This document shows, piece by piece, positions 1 through 7,794 of a stretch of DNA of 64,000 nt; position 1 is the stretch's first letter, and each line of letters starts with the position of its first letter. This DNA is from CAZSSM01 sp964609385 (GTDB taxonomy: Bacteria; Planctomycetota; Planctomycetia; Isosphaerales; Isosphaeraceae), in the NCBI GenBank assembly GCA_964609385.1, contig CAZSSM010000041.1, positions 1-64,000 on the forward strand. The letters run 5' to 3'. Below the pieces are notes generated by a model. The model worked only from the letters and a program-made list of their open reading frames with translations. It did no database searches and was not told the DNA's origin. The position numbers and the translations under genes were made by a program.

Positions 1-974
1 GGAACAACCGAGTATTGAAGCTTCGGGTTCGTCGTCGACGCCAACGATGTACCGGCCGGCCTTGGCGGCGTCGACGAGGCTTTCTCCTGGCTGACGAGGG
101 CTCGGGCCAACTCGACGTTGAGCTGATGGCCAGACCGATGCGCGATCACATGCCCGTCGATGTCGGCCCCGACCAACGCCAAGTCGCCGACGAGATCAAG
201 CAGCTTGTGGCGGGCCGGCTCGTCATCGAACCGGAGGCTATTGCCGATCGGCCCGCGGGGGCCGAAGATCAGGAGGTCTTTCTCGGTTGTCCGCGCGCCG
301 ATCCCGGCCTGACGCAATGCGTCGGCCTCGGCCTCCAGGACGAACGTTCGGCTCGATGCCAGATCGCGGAAAAATGTCTCGGGCGTGACCGTGACGAACT
401 GGCTCTGGCGGCCAATTGGGTTCTCCGCGCCGTAGTTGAGCTGGTATCCGAGGGTCAAGCCTCCGTCGCCGCCCGGGTAGGCGTTGATCAAATGGTTCCC
501 TTGGCCGACGTTGATGGGATGATCGATGACGAGGACCTGTCGCTGTCGGTCTTGTTCGACGATCCCCGCGTCGTTGAGGGCCTCAACGAAGGCGAGGCTG
601 GAACCGTCACAGCCGGGCGTCTCAGGCTGATCGATGTCGATCAAGCAGTTGTCGATGTGTAGGCCCGCGAGCGCGGCGAGCACGTGCTCGACCATCTCTA
701 CGACGACCTCGCCGCACTGGATGGTCGTCCGTCGCTGGCGCGGTACAACGTGATCGACCCGCGCGGGGAGCCGAGGCCGACCTGGCCGATCGACCCGACG
801 GAACACCAGGCCATGCCCGGGCTCGGCGGGCTGGAACCGGAGGCGGACATCCAGGCCGCGTAGGAAGCTGATCCCGGTCACCTCGACTGTGCGAACGATC
901 GTGCGTTCCAGGCGGCCGGGAGAGGCGCAACCCGATTCGAGTCGCGGCGAACCCCCTGCGGACGTACCGGCCAT
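1..974 (-). CDS. lpxC: UDP-3-O-acyl-N-acetylglucosamine deacetylase LpxC (3' end outside window)
   Basis: Zinc-dependent deacetylase performing the committed step of lipid A synthesis in the cytoplasm. The minus frame, read from an ATG at 974 with a GGAG eight bases upstream, gives about 324 residues without a stop before the window edge. Family landmarks are visible: VEHVLAALAGL near residue 95 (His97 is the expected first zinc ligand), IDNCLIDIDQPETPGCDGSS, a PGGDGGLTLGY-type core, and RHKLLDLVGDLALVGADIDG carrying the HxxxD zinc/catalytic pair. The usual N-terminal GVGLHSG is replaced by VTGISFLRG. It follows ompH in the same direction, an arrangement that suggests an envelope-biogenesis operon. 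The length already slightly exceeds a typical 300-residue LpxC, so the stop is probably just outside the window. The product call is firm; only the C-terminus is unseen. Confidence 0.88.
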   Translation of the reverse strand, partial: MAGTSAGGSPRLESGCASPGRLERTIVRTVEVTGISFLRGLDVRLRFQPAEPGHGLVFRRVDRPGRPRLPARVDHVVPRQRRTTIQCGEVVVEMVEHVLAALAGLHIDNCLIDIDQPETPGCDGSSLAFVEALNDAGIVEQDRQRQVLVIDHPINVGQGNHLINAYPGGDGGLTLGYQLNYGAENPIGRQSQFVTVTPETFFRDLASSRTFVLEAEADALRQAGIGARTTEKDLLIFGPRGPIGNSLRFDDEPARHKLLDLVGDLALVGADIDGHVIAHRSGHQLNVELARALVSQEKASSTPPRPAGTSLASTTNPKLQYSVV

Positions 975-1333
975 CGATTGCTCCGGGCGGGCATCAGCCC
1001 AAAGTAGAGGAAGACGGACCCGCGATCATCCCCGACGTGGCGTCGTCGTAATCCCGACGATTCGCTGCGTCGCATCGACATTTCAGAAGAAAAGCAGACG
1101 TCGCTCAGGTGGAAAGGGCCGTCGAGCGGCGAGACCGGCCGGAAGGAGCGGGCTTCGCGGGACGGGGATCTGGATCGCGAGAGGGACAAACGAGGACAAA
1201 TGCGACCCGCTTGCGGCGGGTCGCGATTGCTTAGGAGGATTTCGGTGCCATCCATCCGAAGGTCGAGTGTCGACCCGCGTCCGTGGTCCAGGACAGGATC
1301 GACCCTCGACGGGCTCTTGTCGCTGGCGAGCGG
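975..1333. other. Intergenic region between ompH and lpxC
   Basis: No gene supported. Open frames here lack ribosome-binding sites and family resemblance. It holds a perfect hairpin at 1202-1224 and the ribosome-binding site of lpxC (GGAG near 982). Confidence 0.6.
1202..1224 (-). terminator. Hairpin downstream of ompH, probable terminator
   Basis: A perfect 9-bp GC-rich stem (GCGACCCGC / GCGGGTCGC) with a 5-base loop lies 110 bases past the ompH stop on the minus strand and is followed by ATTTGTCCTCGTTTGT, a moderately T-rich tail. It could terminate or attenuate transcription before lpxC. The T tract is not continuous, so the call is moderate. Confidence 0.5.
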
Positions 1334-2020
1334 TTACTCGCCTGGGTTGGCCTGGCGCGGGCTGGTCGTCTGGCGTTGTTGCTGCGACTGCTGCTTCGCG
1401 CTGGCGTACCAGCGATTGAGGTAGTCGATCAGCGGATCGGTCAGATCTATTGAGTGGTCGCTATAAACGACTGGCTGAGTCATGACTGAGAGAATTGATC
1501 GCGGATCGGTTAAATCGTCCATCGTATCGGGTTCAATTTGGTTGATCACGTAATGTAATTTATTAGCCTTGGCAACATTTCCGGTCGCGACTTGAATTTC
1601 TTTATAGATTGATTTCATATACTGGATGTTGCTAAAAGTGAGTTCCGACTGTGCCTTCTTCTGAGCTGCTTCGGCACGGACCCGCAGGTCGATCAGTTCG
1701 TCTGAGACACGCTTGTAGTCAGGGCTATCCGGGTTGAATTGGGCCAGTTCCTCAGTCAAGGCCTTGATCCTTGCGCCCTGAGCGGCCAGTTGAGTCTCCT
1801 TGCTCTTGAAAACGGACTCGAGTTCCTTGGCGACCGCCTTGGACTTCTCGTAGCTGTCCAGCACGCGTTGAATATCGACGACCCCGATCCGGACCCCGTG
1901 TTCCTGGGTCGGCGAGGGGCCGGTCTCTTGGATCCAGCCGGTCGAGATGACGGCGAGGGTCAGGCTCAGACCAATGATCCCCAGTCCGACGGCACCAGCG
2001 CGATACGACCTTGGGCCCAT
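1334..2020 (-). CDS. OmpH/Skp-family periplasmic chaperone
   Basis: Predicted periplasmic holdase chaperone for outer-membrane proteins. The 228-residue product starts at the ATG at 2020, chosen because GGAGG lies eight bases upstream; the open frame continues 50 codons further 5' without support. Residues about 8-30 are a hydrophobic signal sequence or anchor. Then comes the family hallmark IGVVDIQRVLDSYEKSK (about 42-58), followed by a charged, Lys/Glu/Gln-rich helical region (about 58-130) expected to form the coiled-coil tentacle. The C-terminus is an unusual Gln-rich tail (KQQSQQQRQ). It lies upstream of lpxC on the same strand. Skp homologues are about 160-200 residues, so the tail is a modest extension. 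Family assignment is good; client proteins are unknown. Confidence 0.82.
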   Translation of the reverse strand: MGPRSYRAGAVGLGIIGLSLTLAVISTGWIQETGPSPTQEHGVRIGVVDIQRVLDSYEKSKAVAKELESVFKSKETQLAAQGARIKALTEELAQFNPDSPDYKRVSDELIDLRVRAEAAQKKAQSELTFSNIQYMKSIYKEIQVATGNVAKANKLHYVINQIEPDTMDDLTDPRSILSVMTQPVVYSDHSIDLTDPLIDYLNRWYASAKQQSQQQRQTTSPRQANPGE

Positions 2021-2525
2021 CCTCGATCCTCCTTGACTCTCTGATATGGCAGCGAGCCGGTGGGCTCGCGGAAACCGGGTCACCCAACAATGGTTCGATC
2101 GCTTTGCCCAAGGCATGCTCCGACGCAGTTGGAGTCCATCAGGAGATCTCCGGAGCCGGATGTGGGACAAGGACGAACGGTCGAACGGGAACCCGCATGG
2201 CGGACCGGATTCTGTGGAGATTCATGCGTCCGGTCAAGCTCAACCGATAACAGAGAAGATAGGAAGGCCCTGGGCAGATGACCCGGGTGGCAGTCAAAGT
2301 AGATAAACGTTGGTATGCATTCATAACACGATAAGATCCATAGCGCGGCCATCATCCCTATCCTTCAGGAACCTGGGCGGTGATCGTGGGAACCGATCAG
2401 GGGTCGATTCAAGATCCCACGAGAAAGGCACGAGCCAAGGCTGCGTCGGGATTATTTTCAGCAAATCCCGAGGACGAGGAAGACGGCCGCGTCATCCGAG
2501 CGTGATCATGTGCAGGGTTGGTGGC
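2021..2525. other. Intergenic region upstream of ompH
   Basis: About 500 bases without a supportable gene, between the arsR stop and the ompH start on the minus strand. It should contain the ompH promoter, but no convincing -35/-10 pair was found. The ribosome-binding site of ompH lies around 2029-2033. Confidence 0.5.
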
Positions 2526-2939
2526 TTAACCCTTGTAGTGCAGCTCGAAGTCGTGGAACAAAACCTTCTTGGGCATCGAACCGTCGGCATCGAGGATGTC
2601 CACCAACAATTCGCCGAACCGCTCGCCACGGACCGAGTAGAAATTGTGCTTACCCTGGCGACGAGCCTCGATGAGGTTCGAGACGCGCAGAAGAGCTAAG
2701 TGGTGGCTAACGGCCGGCTGAGATTGTTCGAGCTTTGTGCATAGATCAGTGACGTGCAGTTCTTTGCTCTGAGCCAGATAGAGCAAGATGCGCAGACGCG
2801 TCTCATCCGACATCAGCTTGAAGACCTGTGCGAGTTGGCGAACCGTGTCTTCGGAGATCGCCGGCATCTCGGTCAAGGTGTCGTTTTCAACCGTGGCGGT
2901 CGCCGTGGAAGATCGCTTTAATGTGCTCTTACGTGCCAC
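2526..2939 (-). CDS. ArsR/SmtB-family transcriptional regulator
   Basis: Winged-helix repressor of 137 residues. The start is GTG at 2939 with GGGAGA about nine bases upstream. After a basic, Thr/Ser-rich 25-residue extension comes the ArsR fold: LAQVFKLMSDETRLRILLYL (about 36-55), the recognition region VTDLCTKLEQSQPAVSHHLALLR (about 63-85), and the wing NLIEARRQGKHNFYSV. The alpha3 CxC metal site is absent (a single Cys remains), so metal sensing through that site is unlikely. A sigma70-like promoter and a palindrome lie upstream, consistent with autoregulation. No co-transcribed resistance or transport gene is adjacent, so the regulon is unknown. Confidence 0.85.
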   Translation of the reverse strand: MARKSTLKRSSTATATVENDTLTEMPAISEDTVRQLAQVFKLMSDETRLRILLYLAQSKELHVTDLCTKLEQSQPAVSHHLALLRVSNLIEARRQGKHNFYSVRGERFGELLVDILDADGSMPKKVLFHDFELHYKG

Positions 2940-3051
2940 GAGGAAGTCTCCCGATCAAGGATCGCCAAAGAAGACGACGATCCGAAACAATCCCCAAAAG
3001 CGGCGAAATCAGGCATAACAGGATAAAAACCACACCAGGTTAAGCCTGATT

Positions 3052-3069
3052 TGCATGCCCAAGCATGCA
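3052..3069. promoter_or_regulatory. Palindrome, candidate ArsR operator
   Basis: Perfect inverted repeat TGCATGC-CCAA-GCATGCA, about 25 bases downstream of the -10 hexamer of the arsR promoter and about 110 bases before the GTG start. Position and symmetry fit a repressor site; binding by this ArsR protein is inference. Confidence 0.45.
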
Positions 3070-3094
3070 TGCCTTAGACTCTGGGTACTTAACA

Positions 3095-3123
3095 ATACTA
3101 CGTCCTGCACCTATCTATGTCAA
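3095..3123 (-). promoter_or_regulatory. Sigma70-type promoter for arsR
   Basis: On the minus strand a consensus TTGACA (plus 3118-3123) is separated by exactly 17 bases from TAGTAT (plus 3095-3100). It points at arsR, with a leader of roughly 145 bases that includes the palindrome. Confidence 0.55.
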
Positions 3124-3289
3124 GCGACTTGATTCTAAATTTCAAGGTTGTTGAGACGGCAACGCAGGTTTTGGAGTTGGGCTAAATCTTGATCGTGATA
3201 CTCAAGATCGCCGGCATGCTTGAGACTTTGGCGGATGCGACGGTTGTGTCGAGTTCTAAGTTTTTTGTGACCTAAGCAATTTCCTTCGC

Positions 3290-4186
3290 TCAAGAACTTA
3301 ATAATTCAGCATGAATGAGGGCATTCCGGATCTGTTCGACGCCGGATTCCTGCAGTGGGACCAGGGGCAGGCGGAGCGAGCCATCGCCGCGGCCCAAGAG
3401 TCGAAGTGCCGTCTTGATGGCCTCAGGGTTTGTCCCGATGCTCAGAAGGGCGCCGAACAACGGAGCGAGCCGACGATGGAGCCGCTGTGCTTCGGCGATA
3501 TGGCCATTTTGAAAGGCATGGATCATCGCTTGGATAGGTTTCGAAGCGACGTTCCCAGCCACGCTGACGACGCCGTGACCCCCGAGAGCCAGGACCGGCA
3601 GCGTCAATCCGTCGTCGCCGGAGACGACCGTCAGGTCCGTTTCGGCTAGGAGGGCATCGACCTGAGTGAGTGAACCGGAGGCCTCTTTGATGGCGACGAT
3701 GTGCGGATGCTTGGCCAACCGTGCGGCGGTGGCGACCTCGAGGTTGCGACCGGTACGTCCCGGGATGTTATAGAGCATCATCGGAATGGGGGCGTTTTCG
3801 GCGATTTGAAGAAAATGAGCATATAAACCTTCTTGAGTAGGCTTGTTGTAATAGGGAGCGACTTGGAGCGTGCCATCGGCGCCGACTTCGGCGGCAAACT
3901 TGGTGAGGCTGACCGCCTCGGCGGTGGCGTTCGAACCGGTTCCGGCCAGCACCTCGAGCCGGCCGGCGGCCCGCTCAACGACCGCCGCGATGACCCGGCG
4001 ATGTTCCTCATGGTCCAGCGTGGGACTCTCGCCGGTCGTGCCGACCGGAGCCAACCGAGGGGTCCCTTGCTCGACGTGCCAATCGACCAGGTCAGCCAGC
4101 GCTTCGTAATCGATCGAACCGGCACGCATAGGGGTTGCCAGAGCGACGGTGAGACCAGAGAAAGGTGGATTAGGGGATGTCGACAT
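3290..4186 (-). CDS. dapA: 4-hydroxy-tetrahydrodipicolinate synthase
   Basis: Condenses pyruvate with aspartate-semialdehyde in the cytoplasm, the first step of the lysine/diaminopimelate branch. The 298-residue length is normal for the family. Visible active-site elements: GTTGESPTL at 49-57 (substrate-binding Thr pair 50-51), PYYNKPTQEG at 111-120, YNIPGRTG at 139-146 (catalytic Tyr139, Arg144), and the Schiff-base Lys167 in AIKEASG. Starts at an ATG followed by STSPNPPFSGL, matching family starts. It stands alone between arsR and the helicase gene. A paralogue acting on another oxo acid (dihydrodipicolinate-synthase superfamily) is possible, but the full catalytic set favours DapA. Confidence 0.92.
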   Translation of the reverse strand: MSTSPNPPFSGLTVALATPMRAGSIDYEALADLVDWHVEQGTPRLAPVGTTGESPTLDHEEHRRVIAAVVERAAGRLEVLAGTGSNATAEAVSLTKFAAEVGADGTLQVAPYYNKPTQEGLYAHFLQIAENAPIPMMLYNIPGRTGRNLEVATAARLAKHPHIVAIKEASGSLTQVDALLAETDLTVVSGDDGLTLPVLALGGHGVVSVAGNVASKPIQAMIHAFQNGHIAEAQRLHRRLAPLFGALLSIGTNPEAIKTALRLLGRGDGSLRLPLVPLQESGVEQIRNALIHAELLSS

Positions 4187-4512
4187 AATCGCTTCTCGTA
4201 GATCTAAACGGCTCGGATCGCTTCTGGCTGGAAACGTCCGGATGACGGATCGAGGGGTCTCTCAGAGATCGGGTCGAAGCTCATGCCTCACCATGGGATC
4301 TGTGCGAGATTGCCATCTTATTCTGGAATAATAACATTCTTTTTGCCTAGTGTGCCAAGGGTTTTTTACCGATCGTTGGCCGGTTTCCGCTGTACCGTAA
4401 ACGTCTTGCCAAGCCGAAGCTAGAGCGGTCCATACTTCTCCGCATGGCTGTTCCAAACACTCTTCGGAGTCTGGTTTCCTCAGGGGGAAGTGATCTGTTG
4501 TACGAATCTAAT
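4187..4512. other. Intergenic region between the helicase gene and dapA
   Basis: About 326 bases with no supportable gene. It should carry the 3' end signals of the helicase transcript and the dapA promoter, of which one weak candidate is listed. Confidence 0.5.
4328..4358 (-). promoter_or_regulatory. Weak candidate promoter for dapA
   Basis: Minus-strand TTGGCA (plus 4353-4358) and TATTAT (plus 4328-4333), each five of six to consensus, but the spacer is 19 bases, longer than optimal. It would give a leader of about 135 bases before dapA. Confidence 0.3.
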
Positions 4513-6825
4513 TCATTCCGTGCCTTCATGCTTGCTCGGGTTGTCATGTCTCGGTCGAGGAACGACCCGAAGCGTGGCTTTCTCCAGGAGAAACGTCTTG
4601 AGGCCATGGACGGCGAAGGCGACACGGACCTTGCGTTTGGGCCCGACCCCTTGGATCTCTTGGATCGTCCCGAGGCCGTATTGAGGATGAAGCACTGCGG
4701 ACCCTCGCCGGAATTGGTCTGGGTCGGAGGTCTCTGGGGAGGAGCGAAGGTCGCCGTTTTGAGCACGTGCCAGGTCGGCGGCGCTGTGAAGTTGGAAACC
4801 GACGGTTCGGTCGTTGGTTCGGGACGGTTGGGCGGGGTCATTGGAGTCGGACCCAGGTCCGCCCTGCCAGGCGGGTCGTCGGGATCGGATCTCCAGCCCG
4901 CTGCGATCGGAAAAGTGGACGGCGTCTTCGGGGAGTTCCTGGAGGAACGGCGAGGGGAGGGCGACCTGCCGCTGACCACGGACCTCGCGTTGACGGGCTG
5001 CGCTCAAGTACAGCTCGCGACGGGCCCGAGTGATTCCGACGAACAGGAGCCGACGCTCCTCTTCTAGGGCTGCGGGCCGATCGGCCGATCGGACATGGGG
5101 AAGGATCCCCTGTTCGAGCCCGATCAAGAAAACAACGGGGAACTCGAGGCCTTTGGCGCTATGAAGCGTCATCAGAGCAACACTTCCTTCACACTCGTCC
5201 CAACGGTCGACGGCCGAAACGAGTCGGCTCTGTTCGAGGAAGCCGAGCAGTCCGCCGTCACGGGATTCGGAGCGATCGTAGGCGTGAGCGGCGTTGACGA
5301 GTTCGTCCAGGTTGGCGAGTCGGTCGTCGCCGTCGGGGCCGGCTTTGCGGAGCATCTCCGGGTACTCGCTGGCCTGGAGCAGGGCCATCAGGCTGGGGGC
5401 AACCGGTTCTTCGCGACGCGCGGCCAACTCATCGACGAGCTGGCGGAATTGATGGAGCCCGCGGACGGCGGCCGGCTTGAGTCCGGGGATCTGTTCCGGA
5501 ACCCGGACGGTCTCCCAGAGCGACCGCGAGCTCGCCTCGGCGTGGGCCTCAATCCGTTTCAGAGCGACCGGCCCAAGCCCACGCGGCGGCACGTTGAGCA
5601 CGCGTCTGAGGGCCAGATCGTCGCTGGGGTTCAGCGCCAGGCTTACGAAGGCCAGGACGTCCTTGATCTCCTGCCGTTCGTAGAAGGAGACGCCGCCGAC
5701 GATCTCATAGGGGATTCCTTCGGCTTGGAGGGCGATCTCGAGCCGCCGGGTGAGGGCGGTGATCCGATAAAAGACGGCGATCTCACAAGGTTGATAGGCG
5801 CCTTCGCGGGTCAAGTGGCCGATCTGGCCGGCCACGCCGCGCGCCTCCTGGGACTCGTCGGCGTAGAGGGTCACCCGGACCGGATCGCCGTCGGGCAGGG
5901 TCGCGCGGAGCGTCTTGTCCTTACGGCGGCGGTTGTGACGGATCAAACAATCGGCGACTTGGAGGATGTTGCCACTGCTCCGGAAATTATGTTCCAGCGG
6001 GATCGTCCGGCAATTGGGATAATCGTTCTCGAATTCGAGAATATTGGACAAATTCGCACCACGCCATGCATAGATGGATTGGTCGGGGTCGCCGGTCACA
6101 CAAAGGTTGGCGGTGTCTGTGGAGAGGGCGCGGACGATGGCGTACTGGGCCAGGTTGGTGTCTTGGTATTCGTCGACCAGGATATACTGGTATTGTCGGT
6201 CGAGCCGGGCGCGGATTTCGGGTTGGGAACGGAGCAGGGCGACGGTCCGGGCGAGTAGGTCGTCGAAGTCAACGGCGTTATGCAGGTCCATGAGTTCTTG
6301 ATAGTTCAGAAAGATCCGACCGACTGCTGAGGCGTCGTGATCCTCATGATCGAAGTGGCGGGCATAAGCGTCCGGGGCGATCAGGTCGTTCTTGGCCCGT
6401 CCGATGGCCGATTCGACACGCTCGGGGCTCAAGCCGGCCTCATCCAGGCCCGTTTGTTGCATGGCCCGCTTGATGATGGCGAGCCGATCGGCGCGATCAT
6501 AAATCGTAAAGCCGGGTGCAAGGCCGATACTGAATCCATATTTGCGGAGTAGCCGAACACAAAACCCGTGAAATGTCCCGATCCAGACGCCTGAGTCGGG
6601 AGCCAGCGCGTCGATGCGTTCACGCATCTCTTGGGACGCCTTGTTCGTGAATGTGACGGCCAGGATCCGGGAACCGAGCACACCGGCCTGACCGAGCAGA
6701 TGGGCGACGCGTCGCGTGATGACCCGCGTCTTGCCGGAGCCGGCACCGGCCAAGATCAGAAGGGGGCCGTCGATGTGGGTGACAGCCTCATATTGCGCTT
6801 TGGTCAAGTTCTCGAGCCATTCCAT
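4513..6825 (-). CDS. ATP-dependent DNA helicase of the PcrA/UvrD family
   Basis: Superfamily 1A 3'-5' helicase for nucleotide excision repair, mismatch repair or recombination control. 770 residues, close to PcrA (about 720-750). Motifs in order: Q-motif LTKAQYEAV (7-15), Walker A LAGAGSGKT (Lys32), Ia LAVTFTNKAS (55-64), Ib GTFHGF, Walker B VDEYQD (217-222), motif III TGDPDQSIYAWRGA, IV LEHNFRS, V VALMTLHSAKGLEFPVVF, and VI FVGITRARRELYLS. The C-terminal 60 residues (GSAVLHPQYGLGTI onward) match the PcrA/UvrD tudor-like domain that contacts RNA polymerase, which supports PcrA/UvrD rather than Rep. The start at MEWLENLTKAQ is a standard family start. Confidence 0.93.
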   Translation of the reverse strand: MEWLENLTKAQYEAVTHIDGPLLILAGAGSGKTRVITRRVAHLLGQAGVLGSRILAVTFTNKASQEMRERIDALAPDSGVWIGTFHGFCVRLLRKYGFSIGLAPGFTIYDRADRLAIIKRAMQQTGLDEAGLSPERVESAIGRAKNDLIAPDAYARHFDHEDHDASAVGRIFLNYQELMDLHNAVDFDDLLARTVALLRSQPEIRARLDRQYQYILVDEYQDTNLAQYAIVRALSTDTANLCVTGDPDQSIYAWRGANLSNILEFENDYPNCRTIPLEHNFRSSGNILQVADCLIRHNRRRKDKTLRATLPDGDPVRVTLYADESQEARGVAGQIGHLTREGAYQPCEIAVFYRITALTRRLEIALQAEGIPYEIVGGVSFYERQEIKDVLAFVSLALNPSDDLALRRVLNVPPRGLGPVALKRIEAHAEASSRSLWETVRVPEQIPGLKPAAVRGLHQFRQLVDELAARREEPVAPSLMALLQASEYPEMLRKAGPDGDDRLANLDELVNAAHAYDRSESRDGGLLGFLEQSRLVSAVDRWDECEGSVALMTLHSAKGLEFPVVFLIGLEQGILPHVRSADRPAALEEERRLLFVGITRARRELYLSAARQREVRGQRQVALPSPFLQELPEDAVHFSDRSGLEIRSRRPAWQGGPGSDSNDPAQPSRTNDRTVGFQLHSAADLARAQNGDLRSSPETSDPDQFRRGSAVLHPQYGLGTIQEIQGVGPKRKVRVAFAVHGLKTFLLEKATLRVVPRPRHDNPSKHEGTE

Positions 6826-7185
6826 AGGAGGTTACCTTCGGGGATCGGCGTGCTCGATGTCAATAGATCACACGCGTGGAGTTGAACGGTCACCGGCTCG
6901 CGACGGGTTGTCAACGCGTCCATAGATCCGACGCGGGTTCATGCAAAGTTCTTCGGTGGCTCCACGATTCCGGGTTCTTTAGCAAATGTCATAGGTCGTT
7001 TACTGGAGGCTAAGCTTGGTCCGTCGATGGGTCGGCGAAGCGATCCTCTTCGGTGTCCTGTTTCCTTCGCCGGAGGCGATTCAGGAATCGGCGGATCGTC
7101 ATGGATCGGGTGGCTTGGGCGTTCTGAATTGAGCGTTCGACGATTGGGTGGAGTGGATCGTGCATGGCCATGGTGGAGCGACGTG
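6826..7185. other. Divergent intergenic region between the helicase gene and acpS
   Basis: 360 bases from which pcrA-like and acpS genes diverge, so both promoters should be here. An upstream in-frame extension of acpS (to 7027) is open but has no ribosome-binding site and no homology. No hairpin or promoter stood out. Confidence 0.5.
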
Positions 7186-7566
7186 ATGACCGAGATCCTT
7201 GGGATGGGCGCCCATATCGCGGAGTGTCCGCGGATTGGGCGGATGATCGAGCGACATGGGGAGTTGTTTCTACGGAAGGTTTTTCATGAGGAAGAGATCC
7301 GTCATTGTCAGTCGCGGGTCCGGAGCCTGGAGCATCTCACGGCCTGGTGGTCGGCCAAGGAGGCGATCCTGATGGCGCTCGGGGCCTCGACACGTCGGCG
7401 GTCGACTTGGACAGATCTTCGGCTGAGCTGGGCTCGTGGCCAGATCGAGGTGGAATTGCTCGGTGGTCTGCGTGACTGGGCGGATCGTCAAGGGGTCCGA
7501 CAGGTCCGAGTCTCGGCGGCGCATTGTCGAACCTATGCGACGGCTCAAGCGATTAGCCTGGGGTGA
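7186..7566 (+). CDS. acpS: Diverged holo-[acyl-carrier-protein] synthase
   Basis: Family role: transfers 4'-phosphopantetheine from CoA to acyl carrier protein. The product of 126 residues is the usual AcpS length; the ATG at 7186 (MTEILGMGAHIAEC) aligns with family starts. Recognisable are PRIGRMIERHGELFL (15-29), the KEA motif with Glu59, a LGGLRDWADRQG stretch and a terminal SAAHCRTYATAQA. Odd: the magnesium-binding Asp of the GxGxDIVE motif is His10 here, and the usual RFAAKEA and GTG motifs read WWSAKEA and GAS. The SISH motif reads SAAH. It may be a low-activity or repurposed paralogue, with a canonical copy elsewhere. Family call good, activity uncertain. Confidence 0.75.
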   Translation: MTEILGMGAHIAECPRIGRMIERHGELFLRKVFHEEEIRHCQSRVRSLEHLTAWWSAKEAILMALGASTRRRSTWTDLRLSWARGQIEVELLGGLRDWADRQGVRQVRVSAAHCRTYATAQAISLG

Positions 7567-7794
7567 CTCGGTCGGGATGAATCGGTTCGGAGACACCTGG
7601 TTTCCGAGACGTCAGCGGTCCCGACGGGCTCTCGCCAAGCCAACCGATTCGGGAATCAACTGGGATTTGTCTGGGTCGTGGGGGCGGCTAAGATACCCTA
7701 TCCCTAGCACCCGGTCGTGGATGAGGCGTCGGCGACTCGTCGCGAGCGCCCAGGCCGGATCCGCAACGTCGACGCATTCCCGAGATCCTCTTCT

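Larger units (their letters stand above)
2940..3289. other. Intergenic region between dapA and arsR
   Basis: No gene supported. It contains the candidate arsR promoter (3095-3123) and a palindrome (3052-3069). The remainder, towards the dapA stop, shows no clear terminator. Confidence 0.6.

Noticed and set aside
15..662. Plus-strand open frame of 215 codons
   Set aside because: It is the exact antisense of lpxC, whose family motifs are clear on the minus strand.
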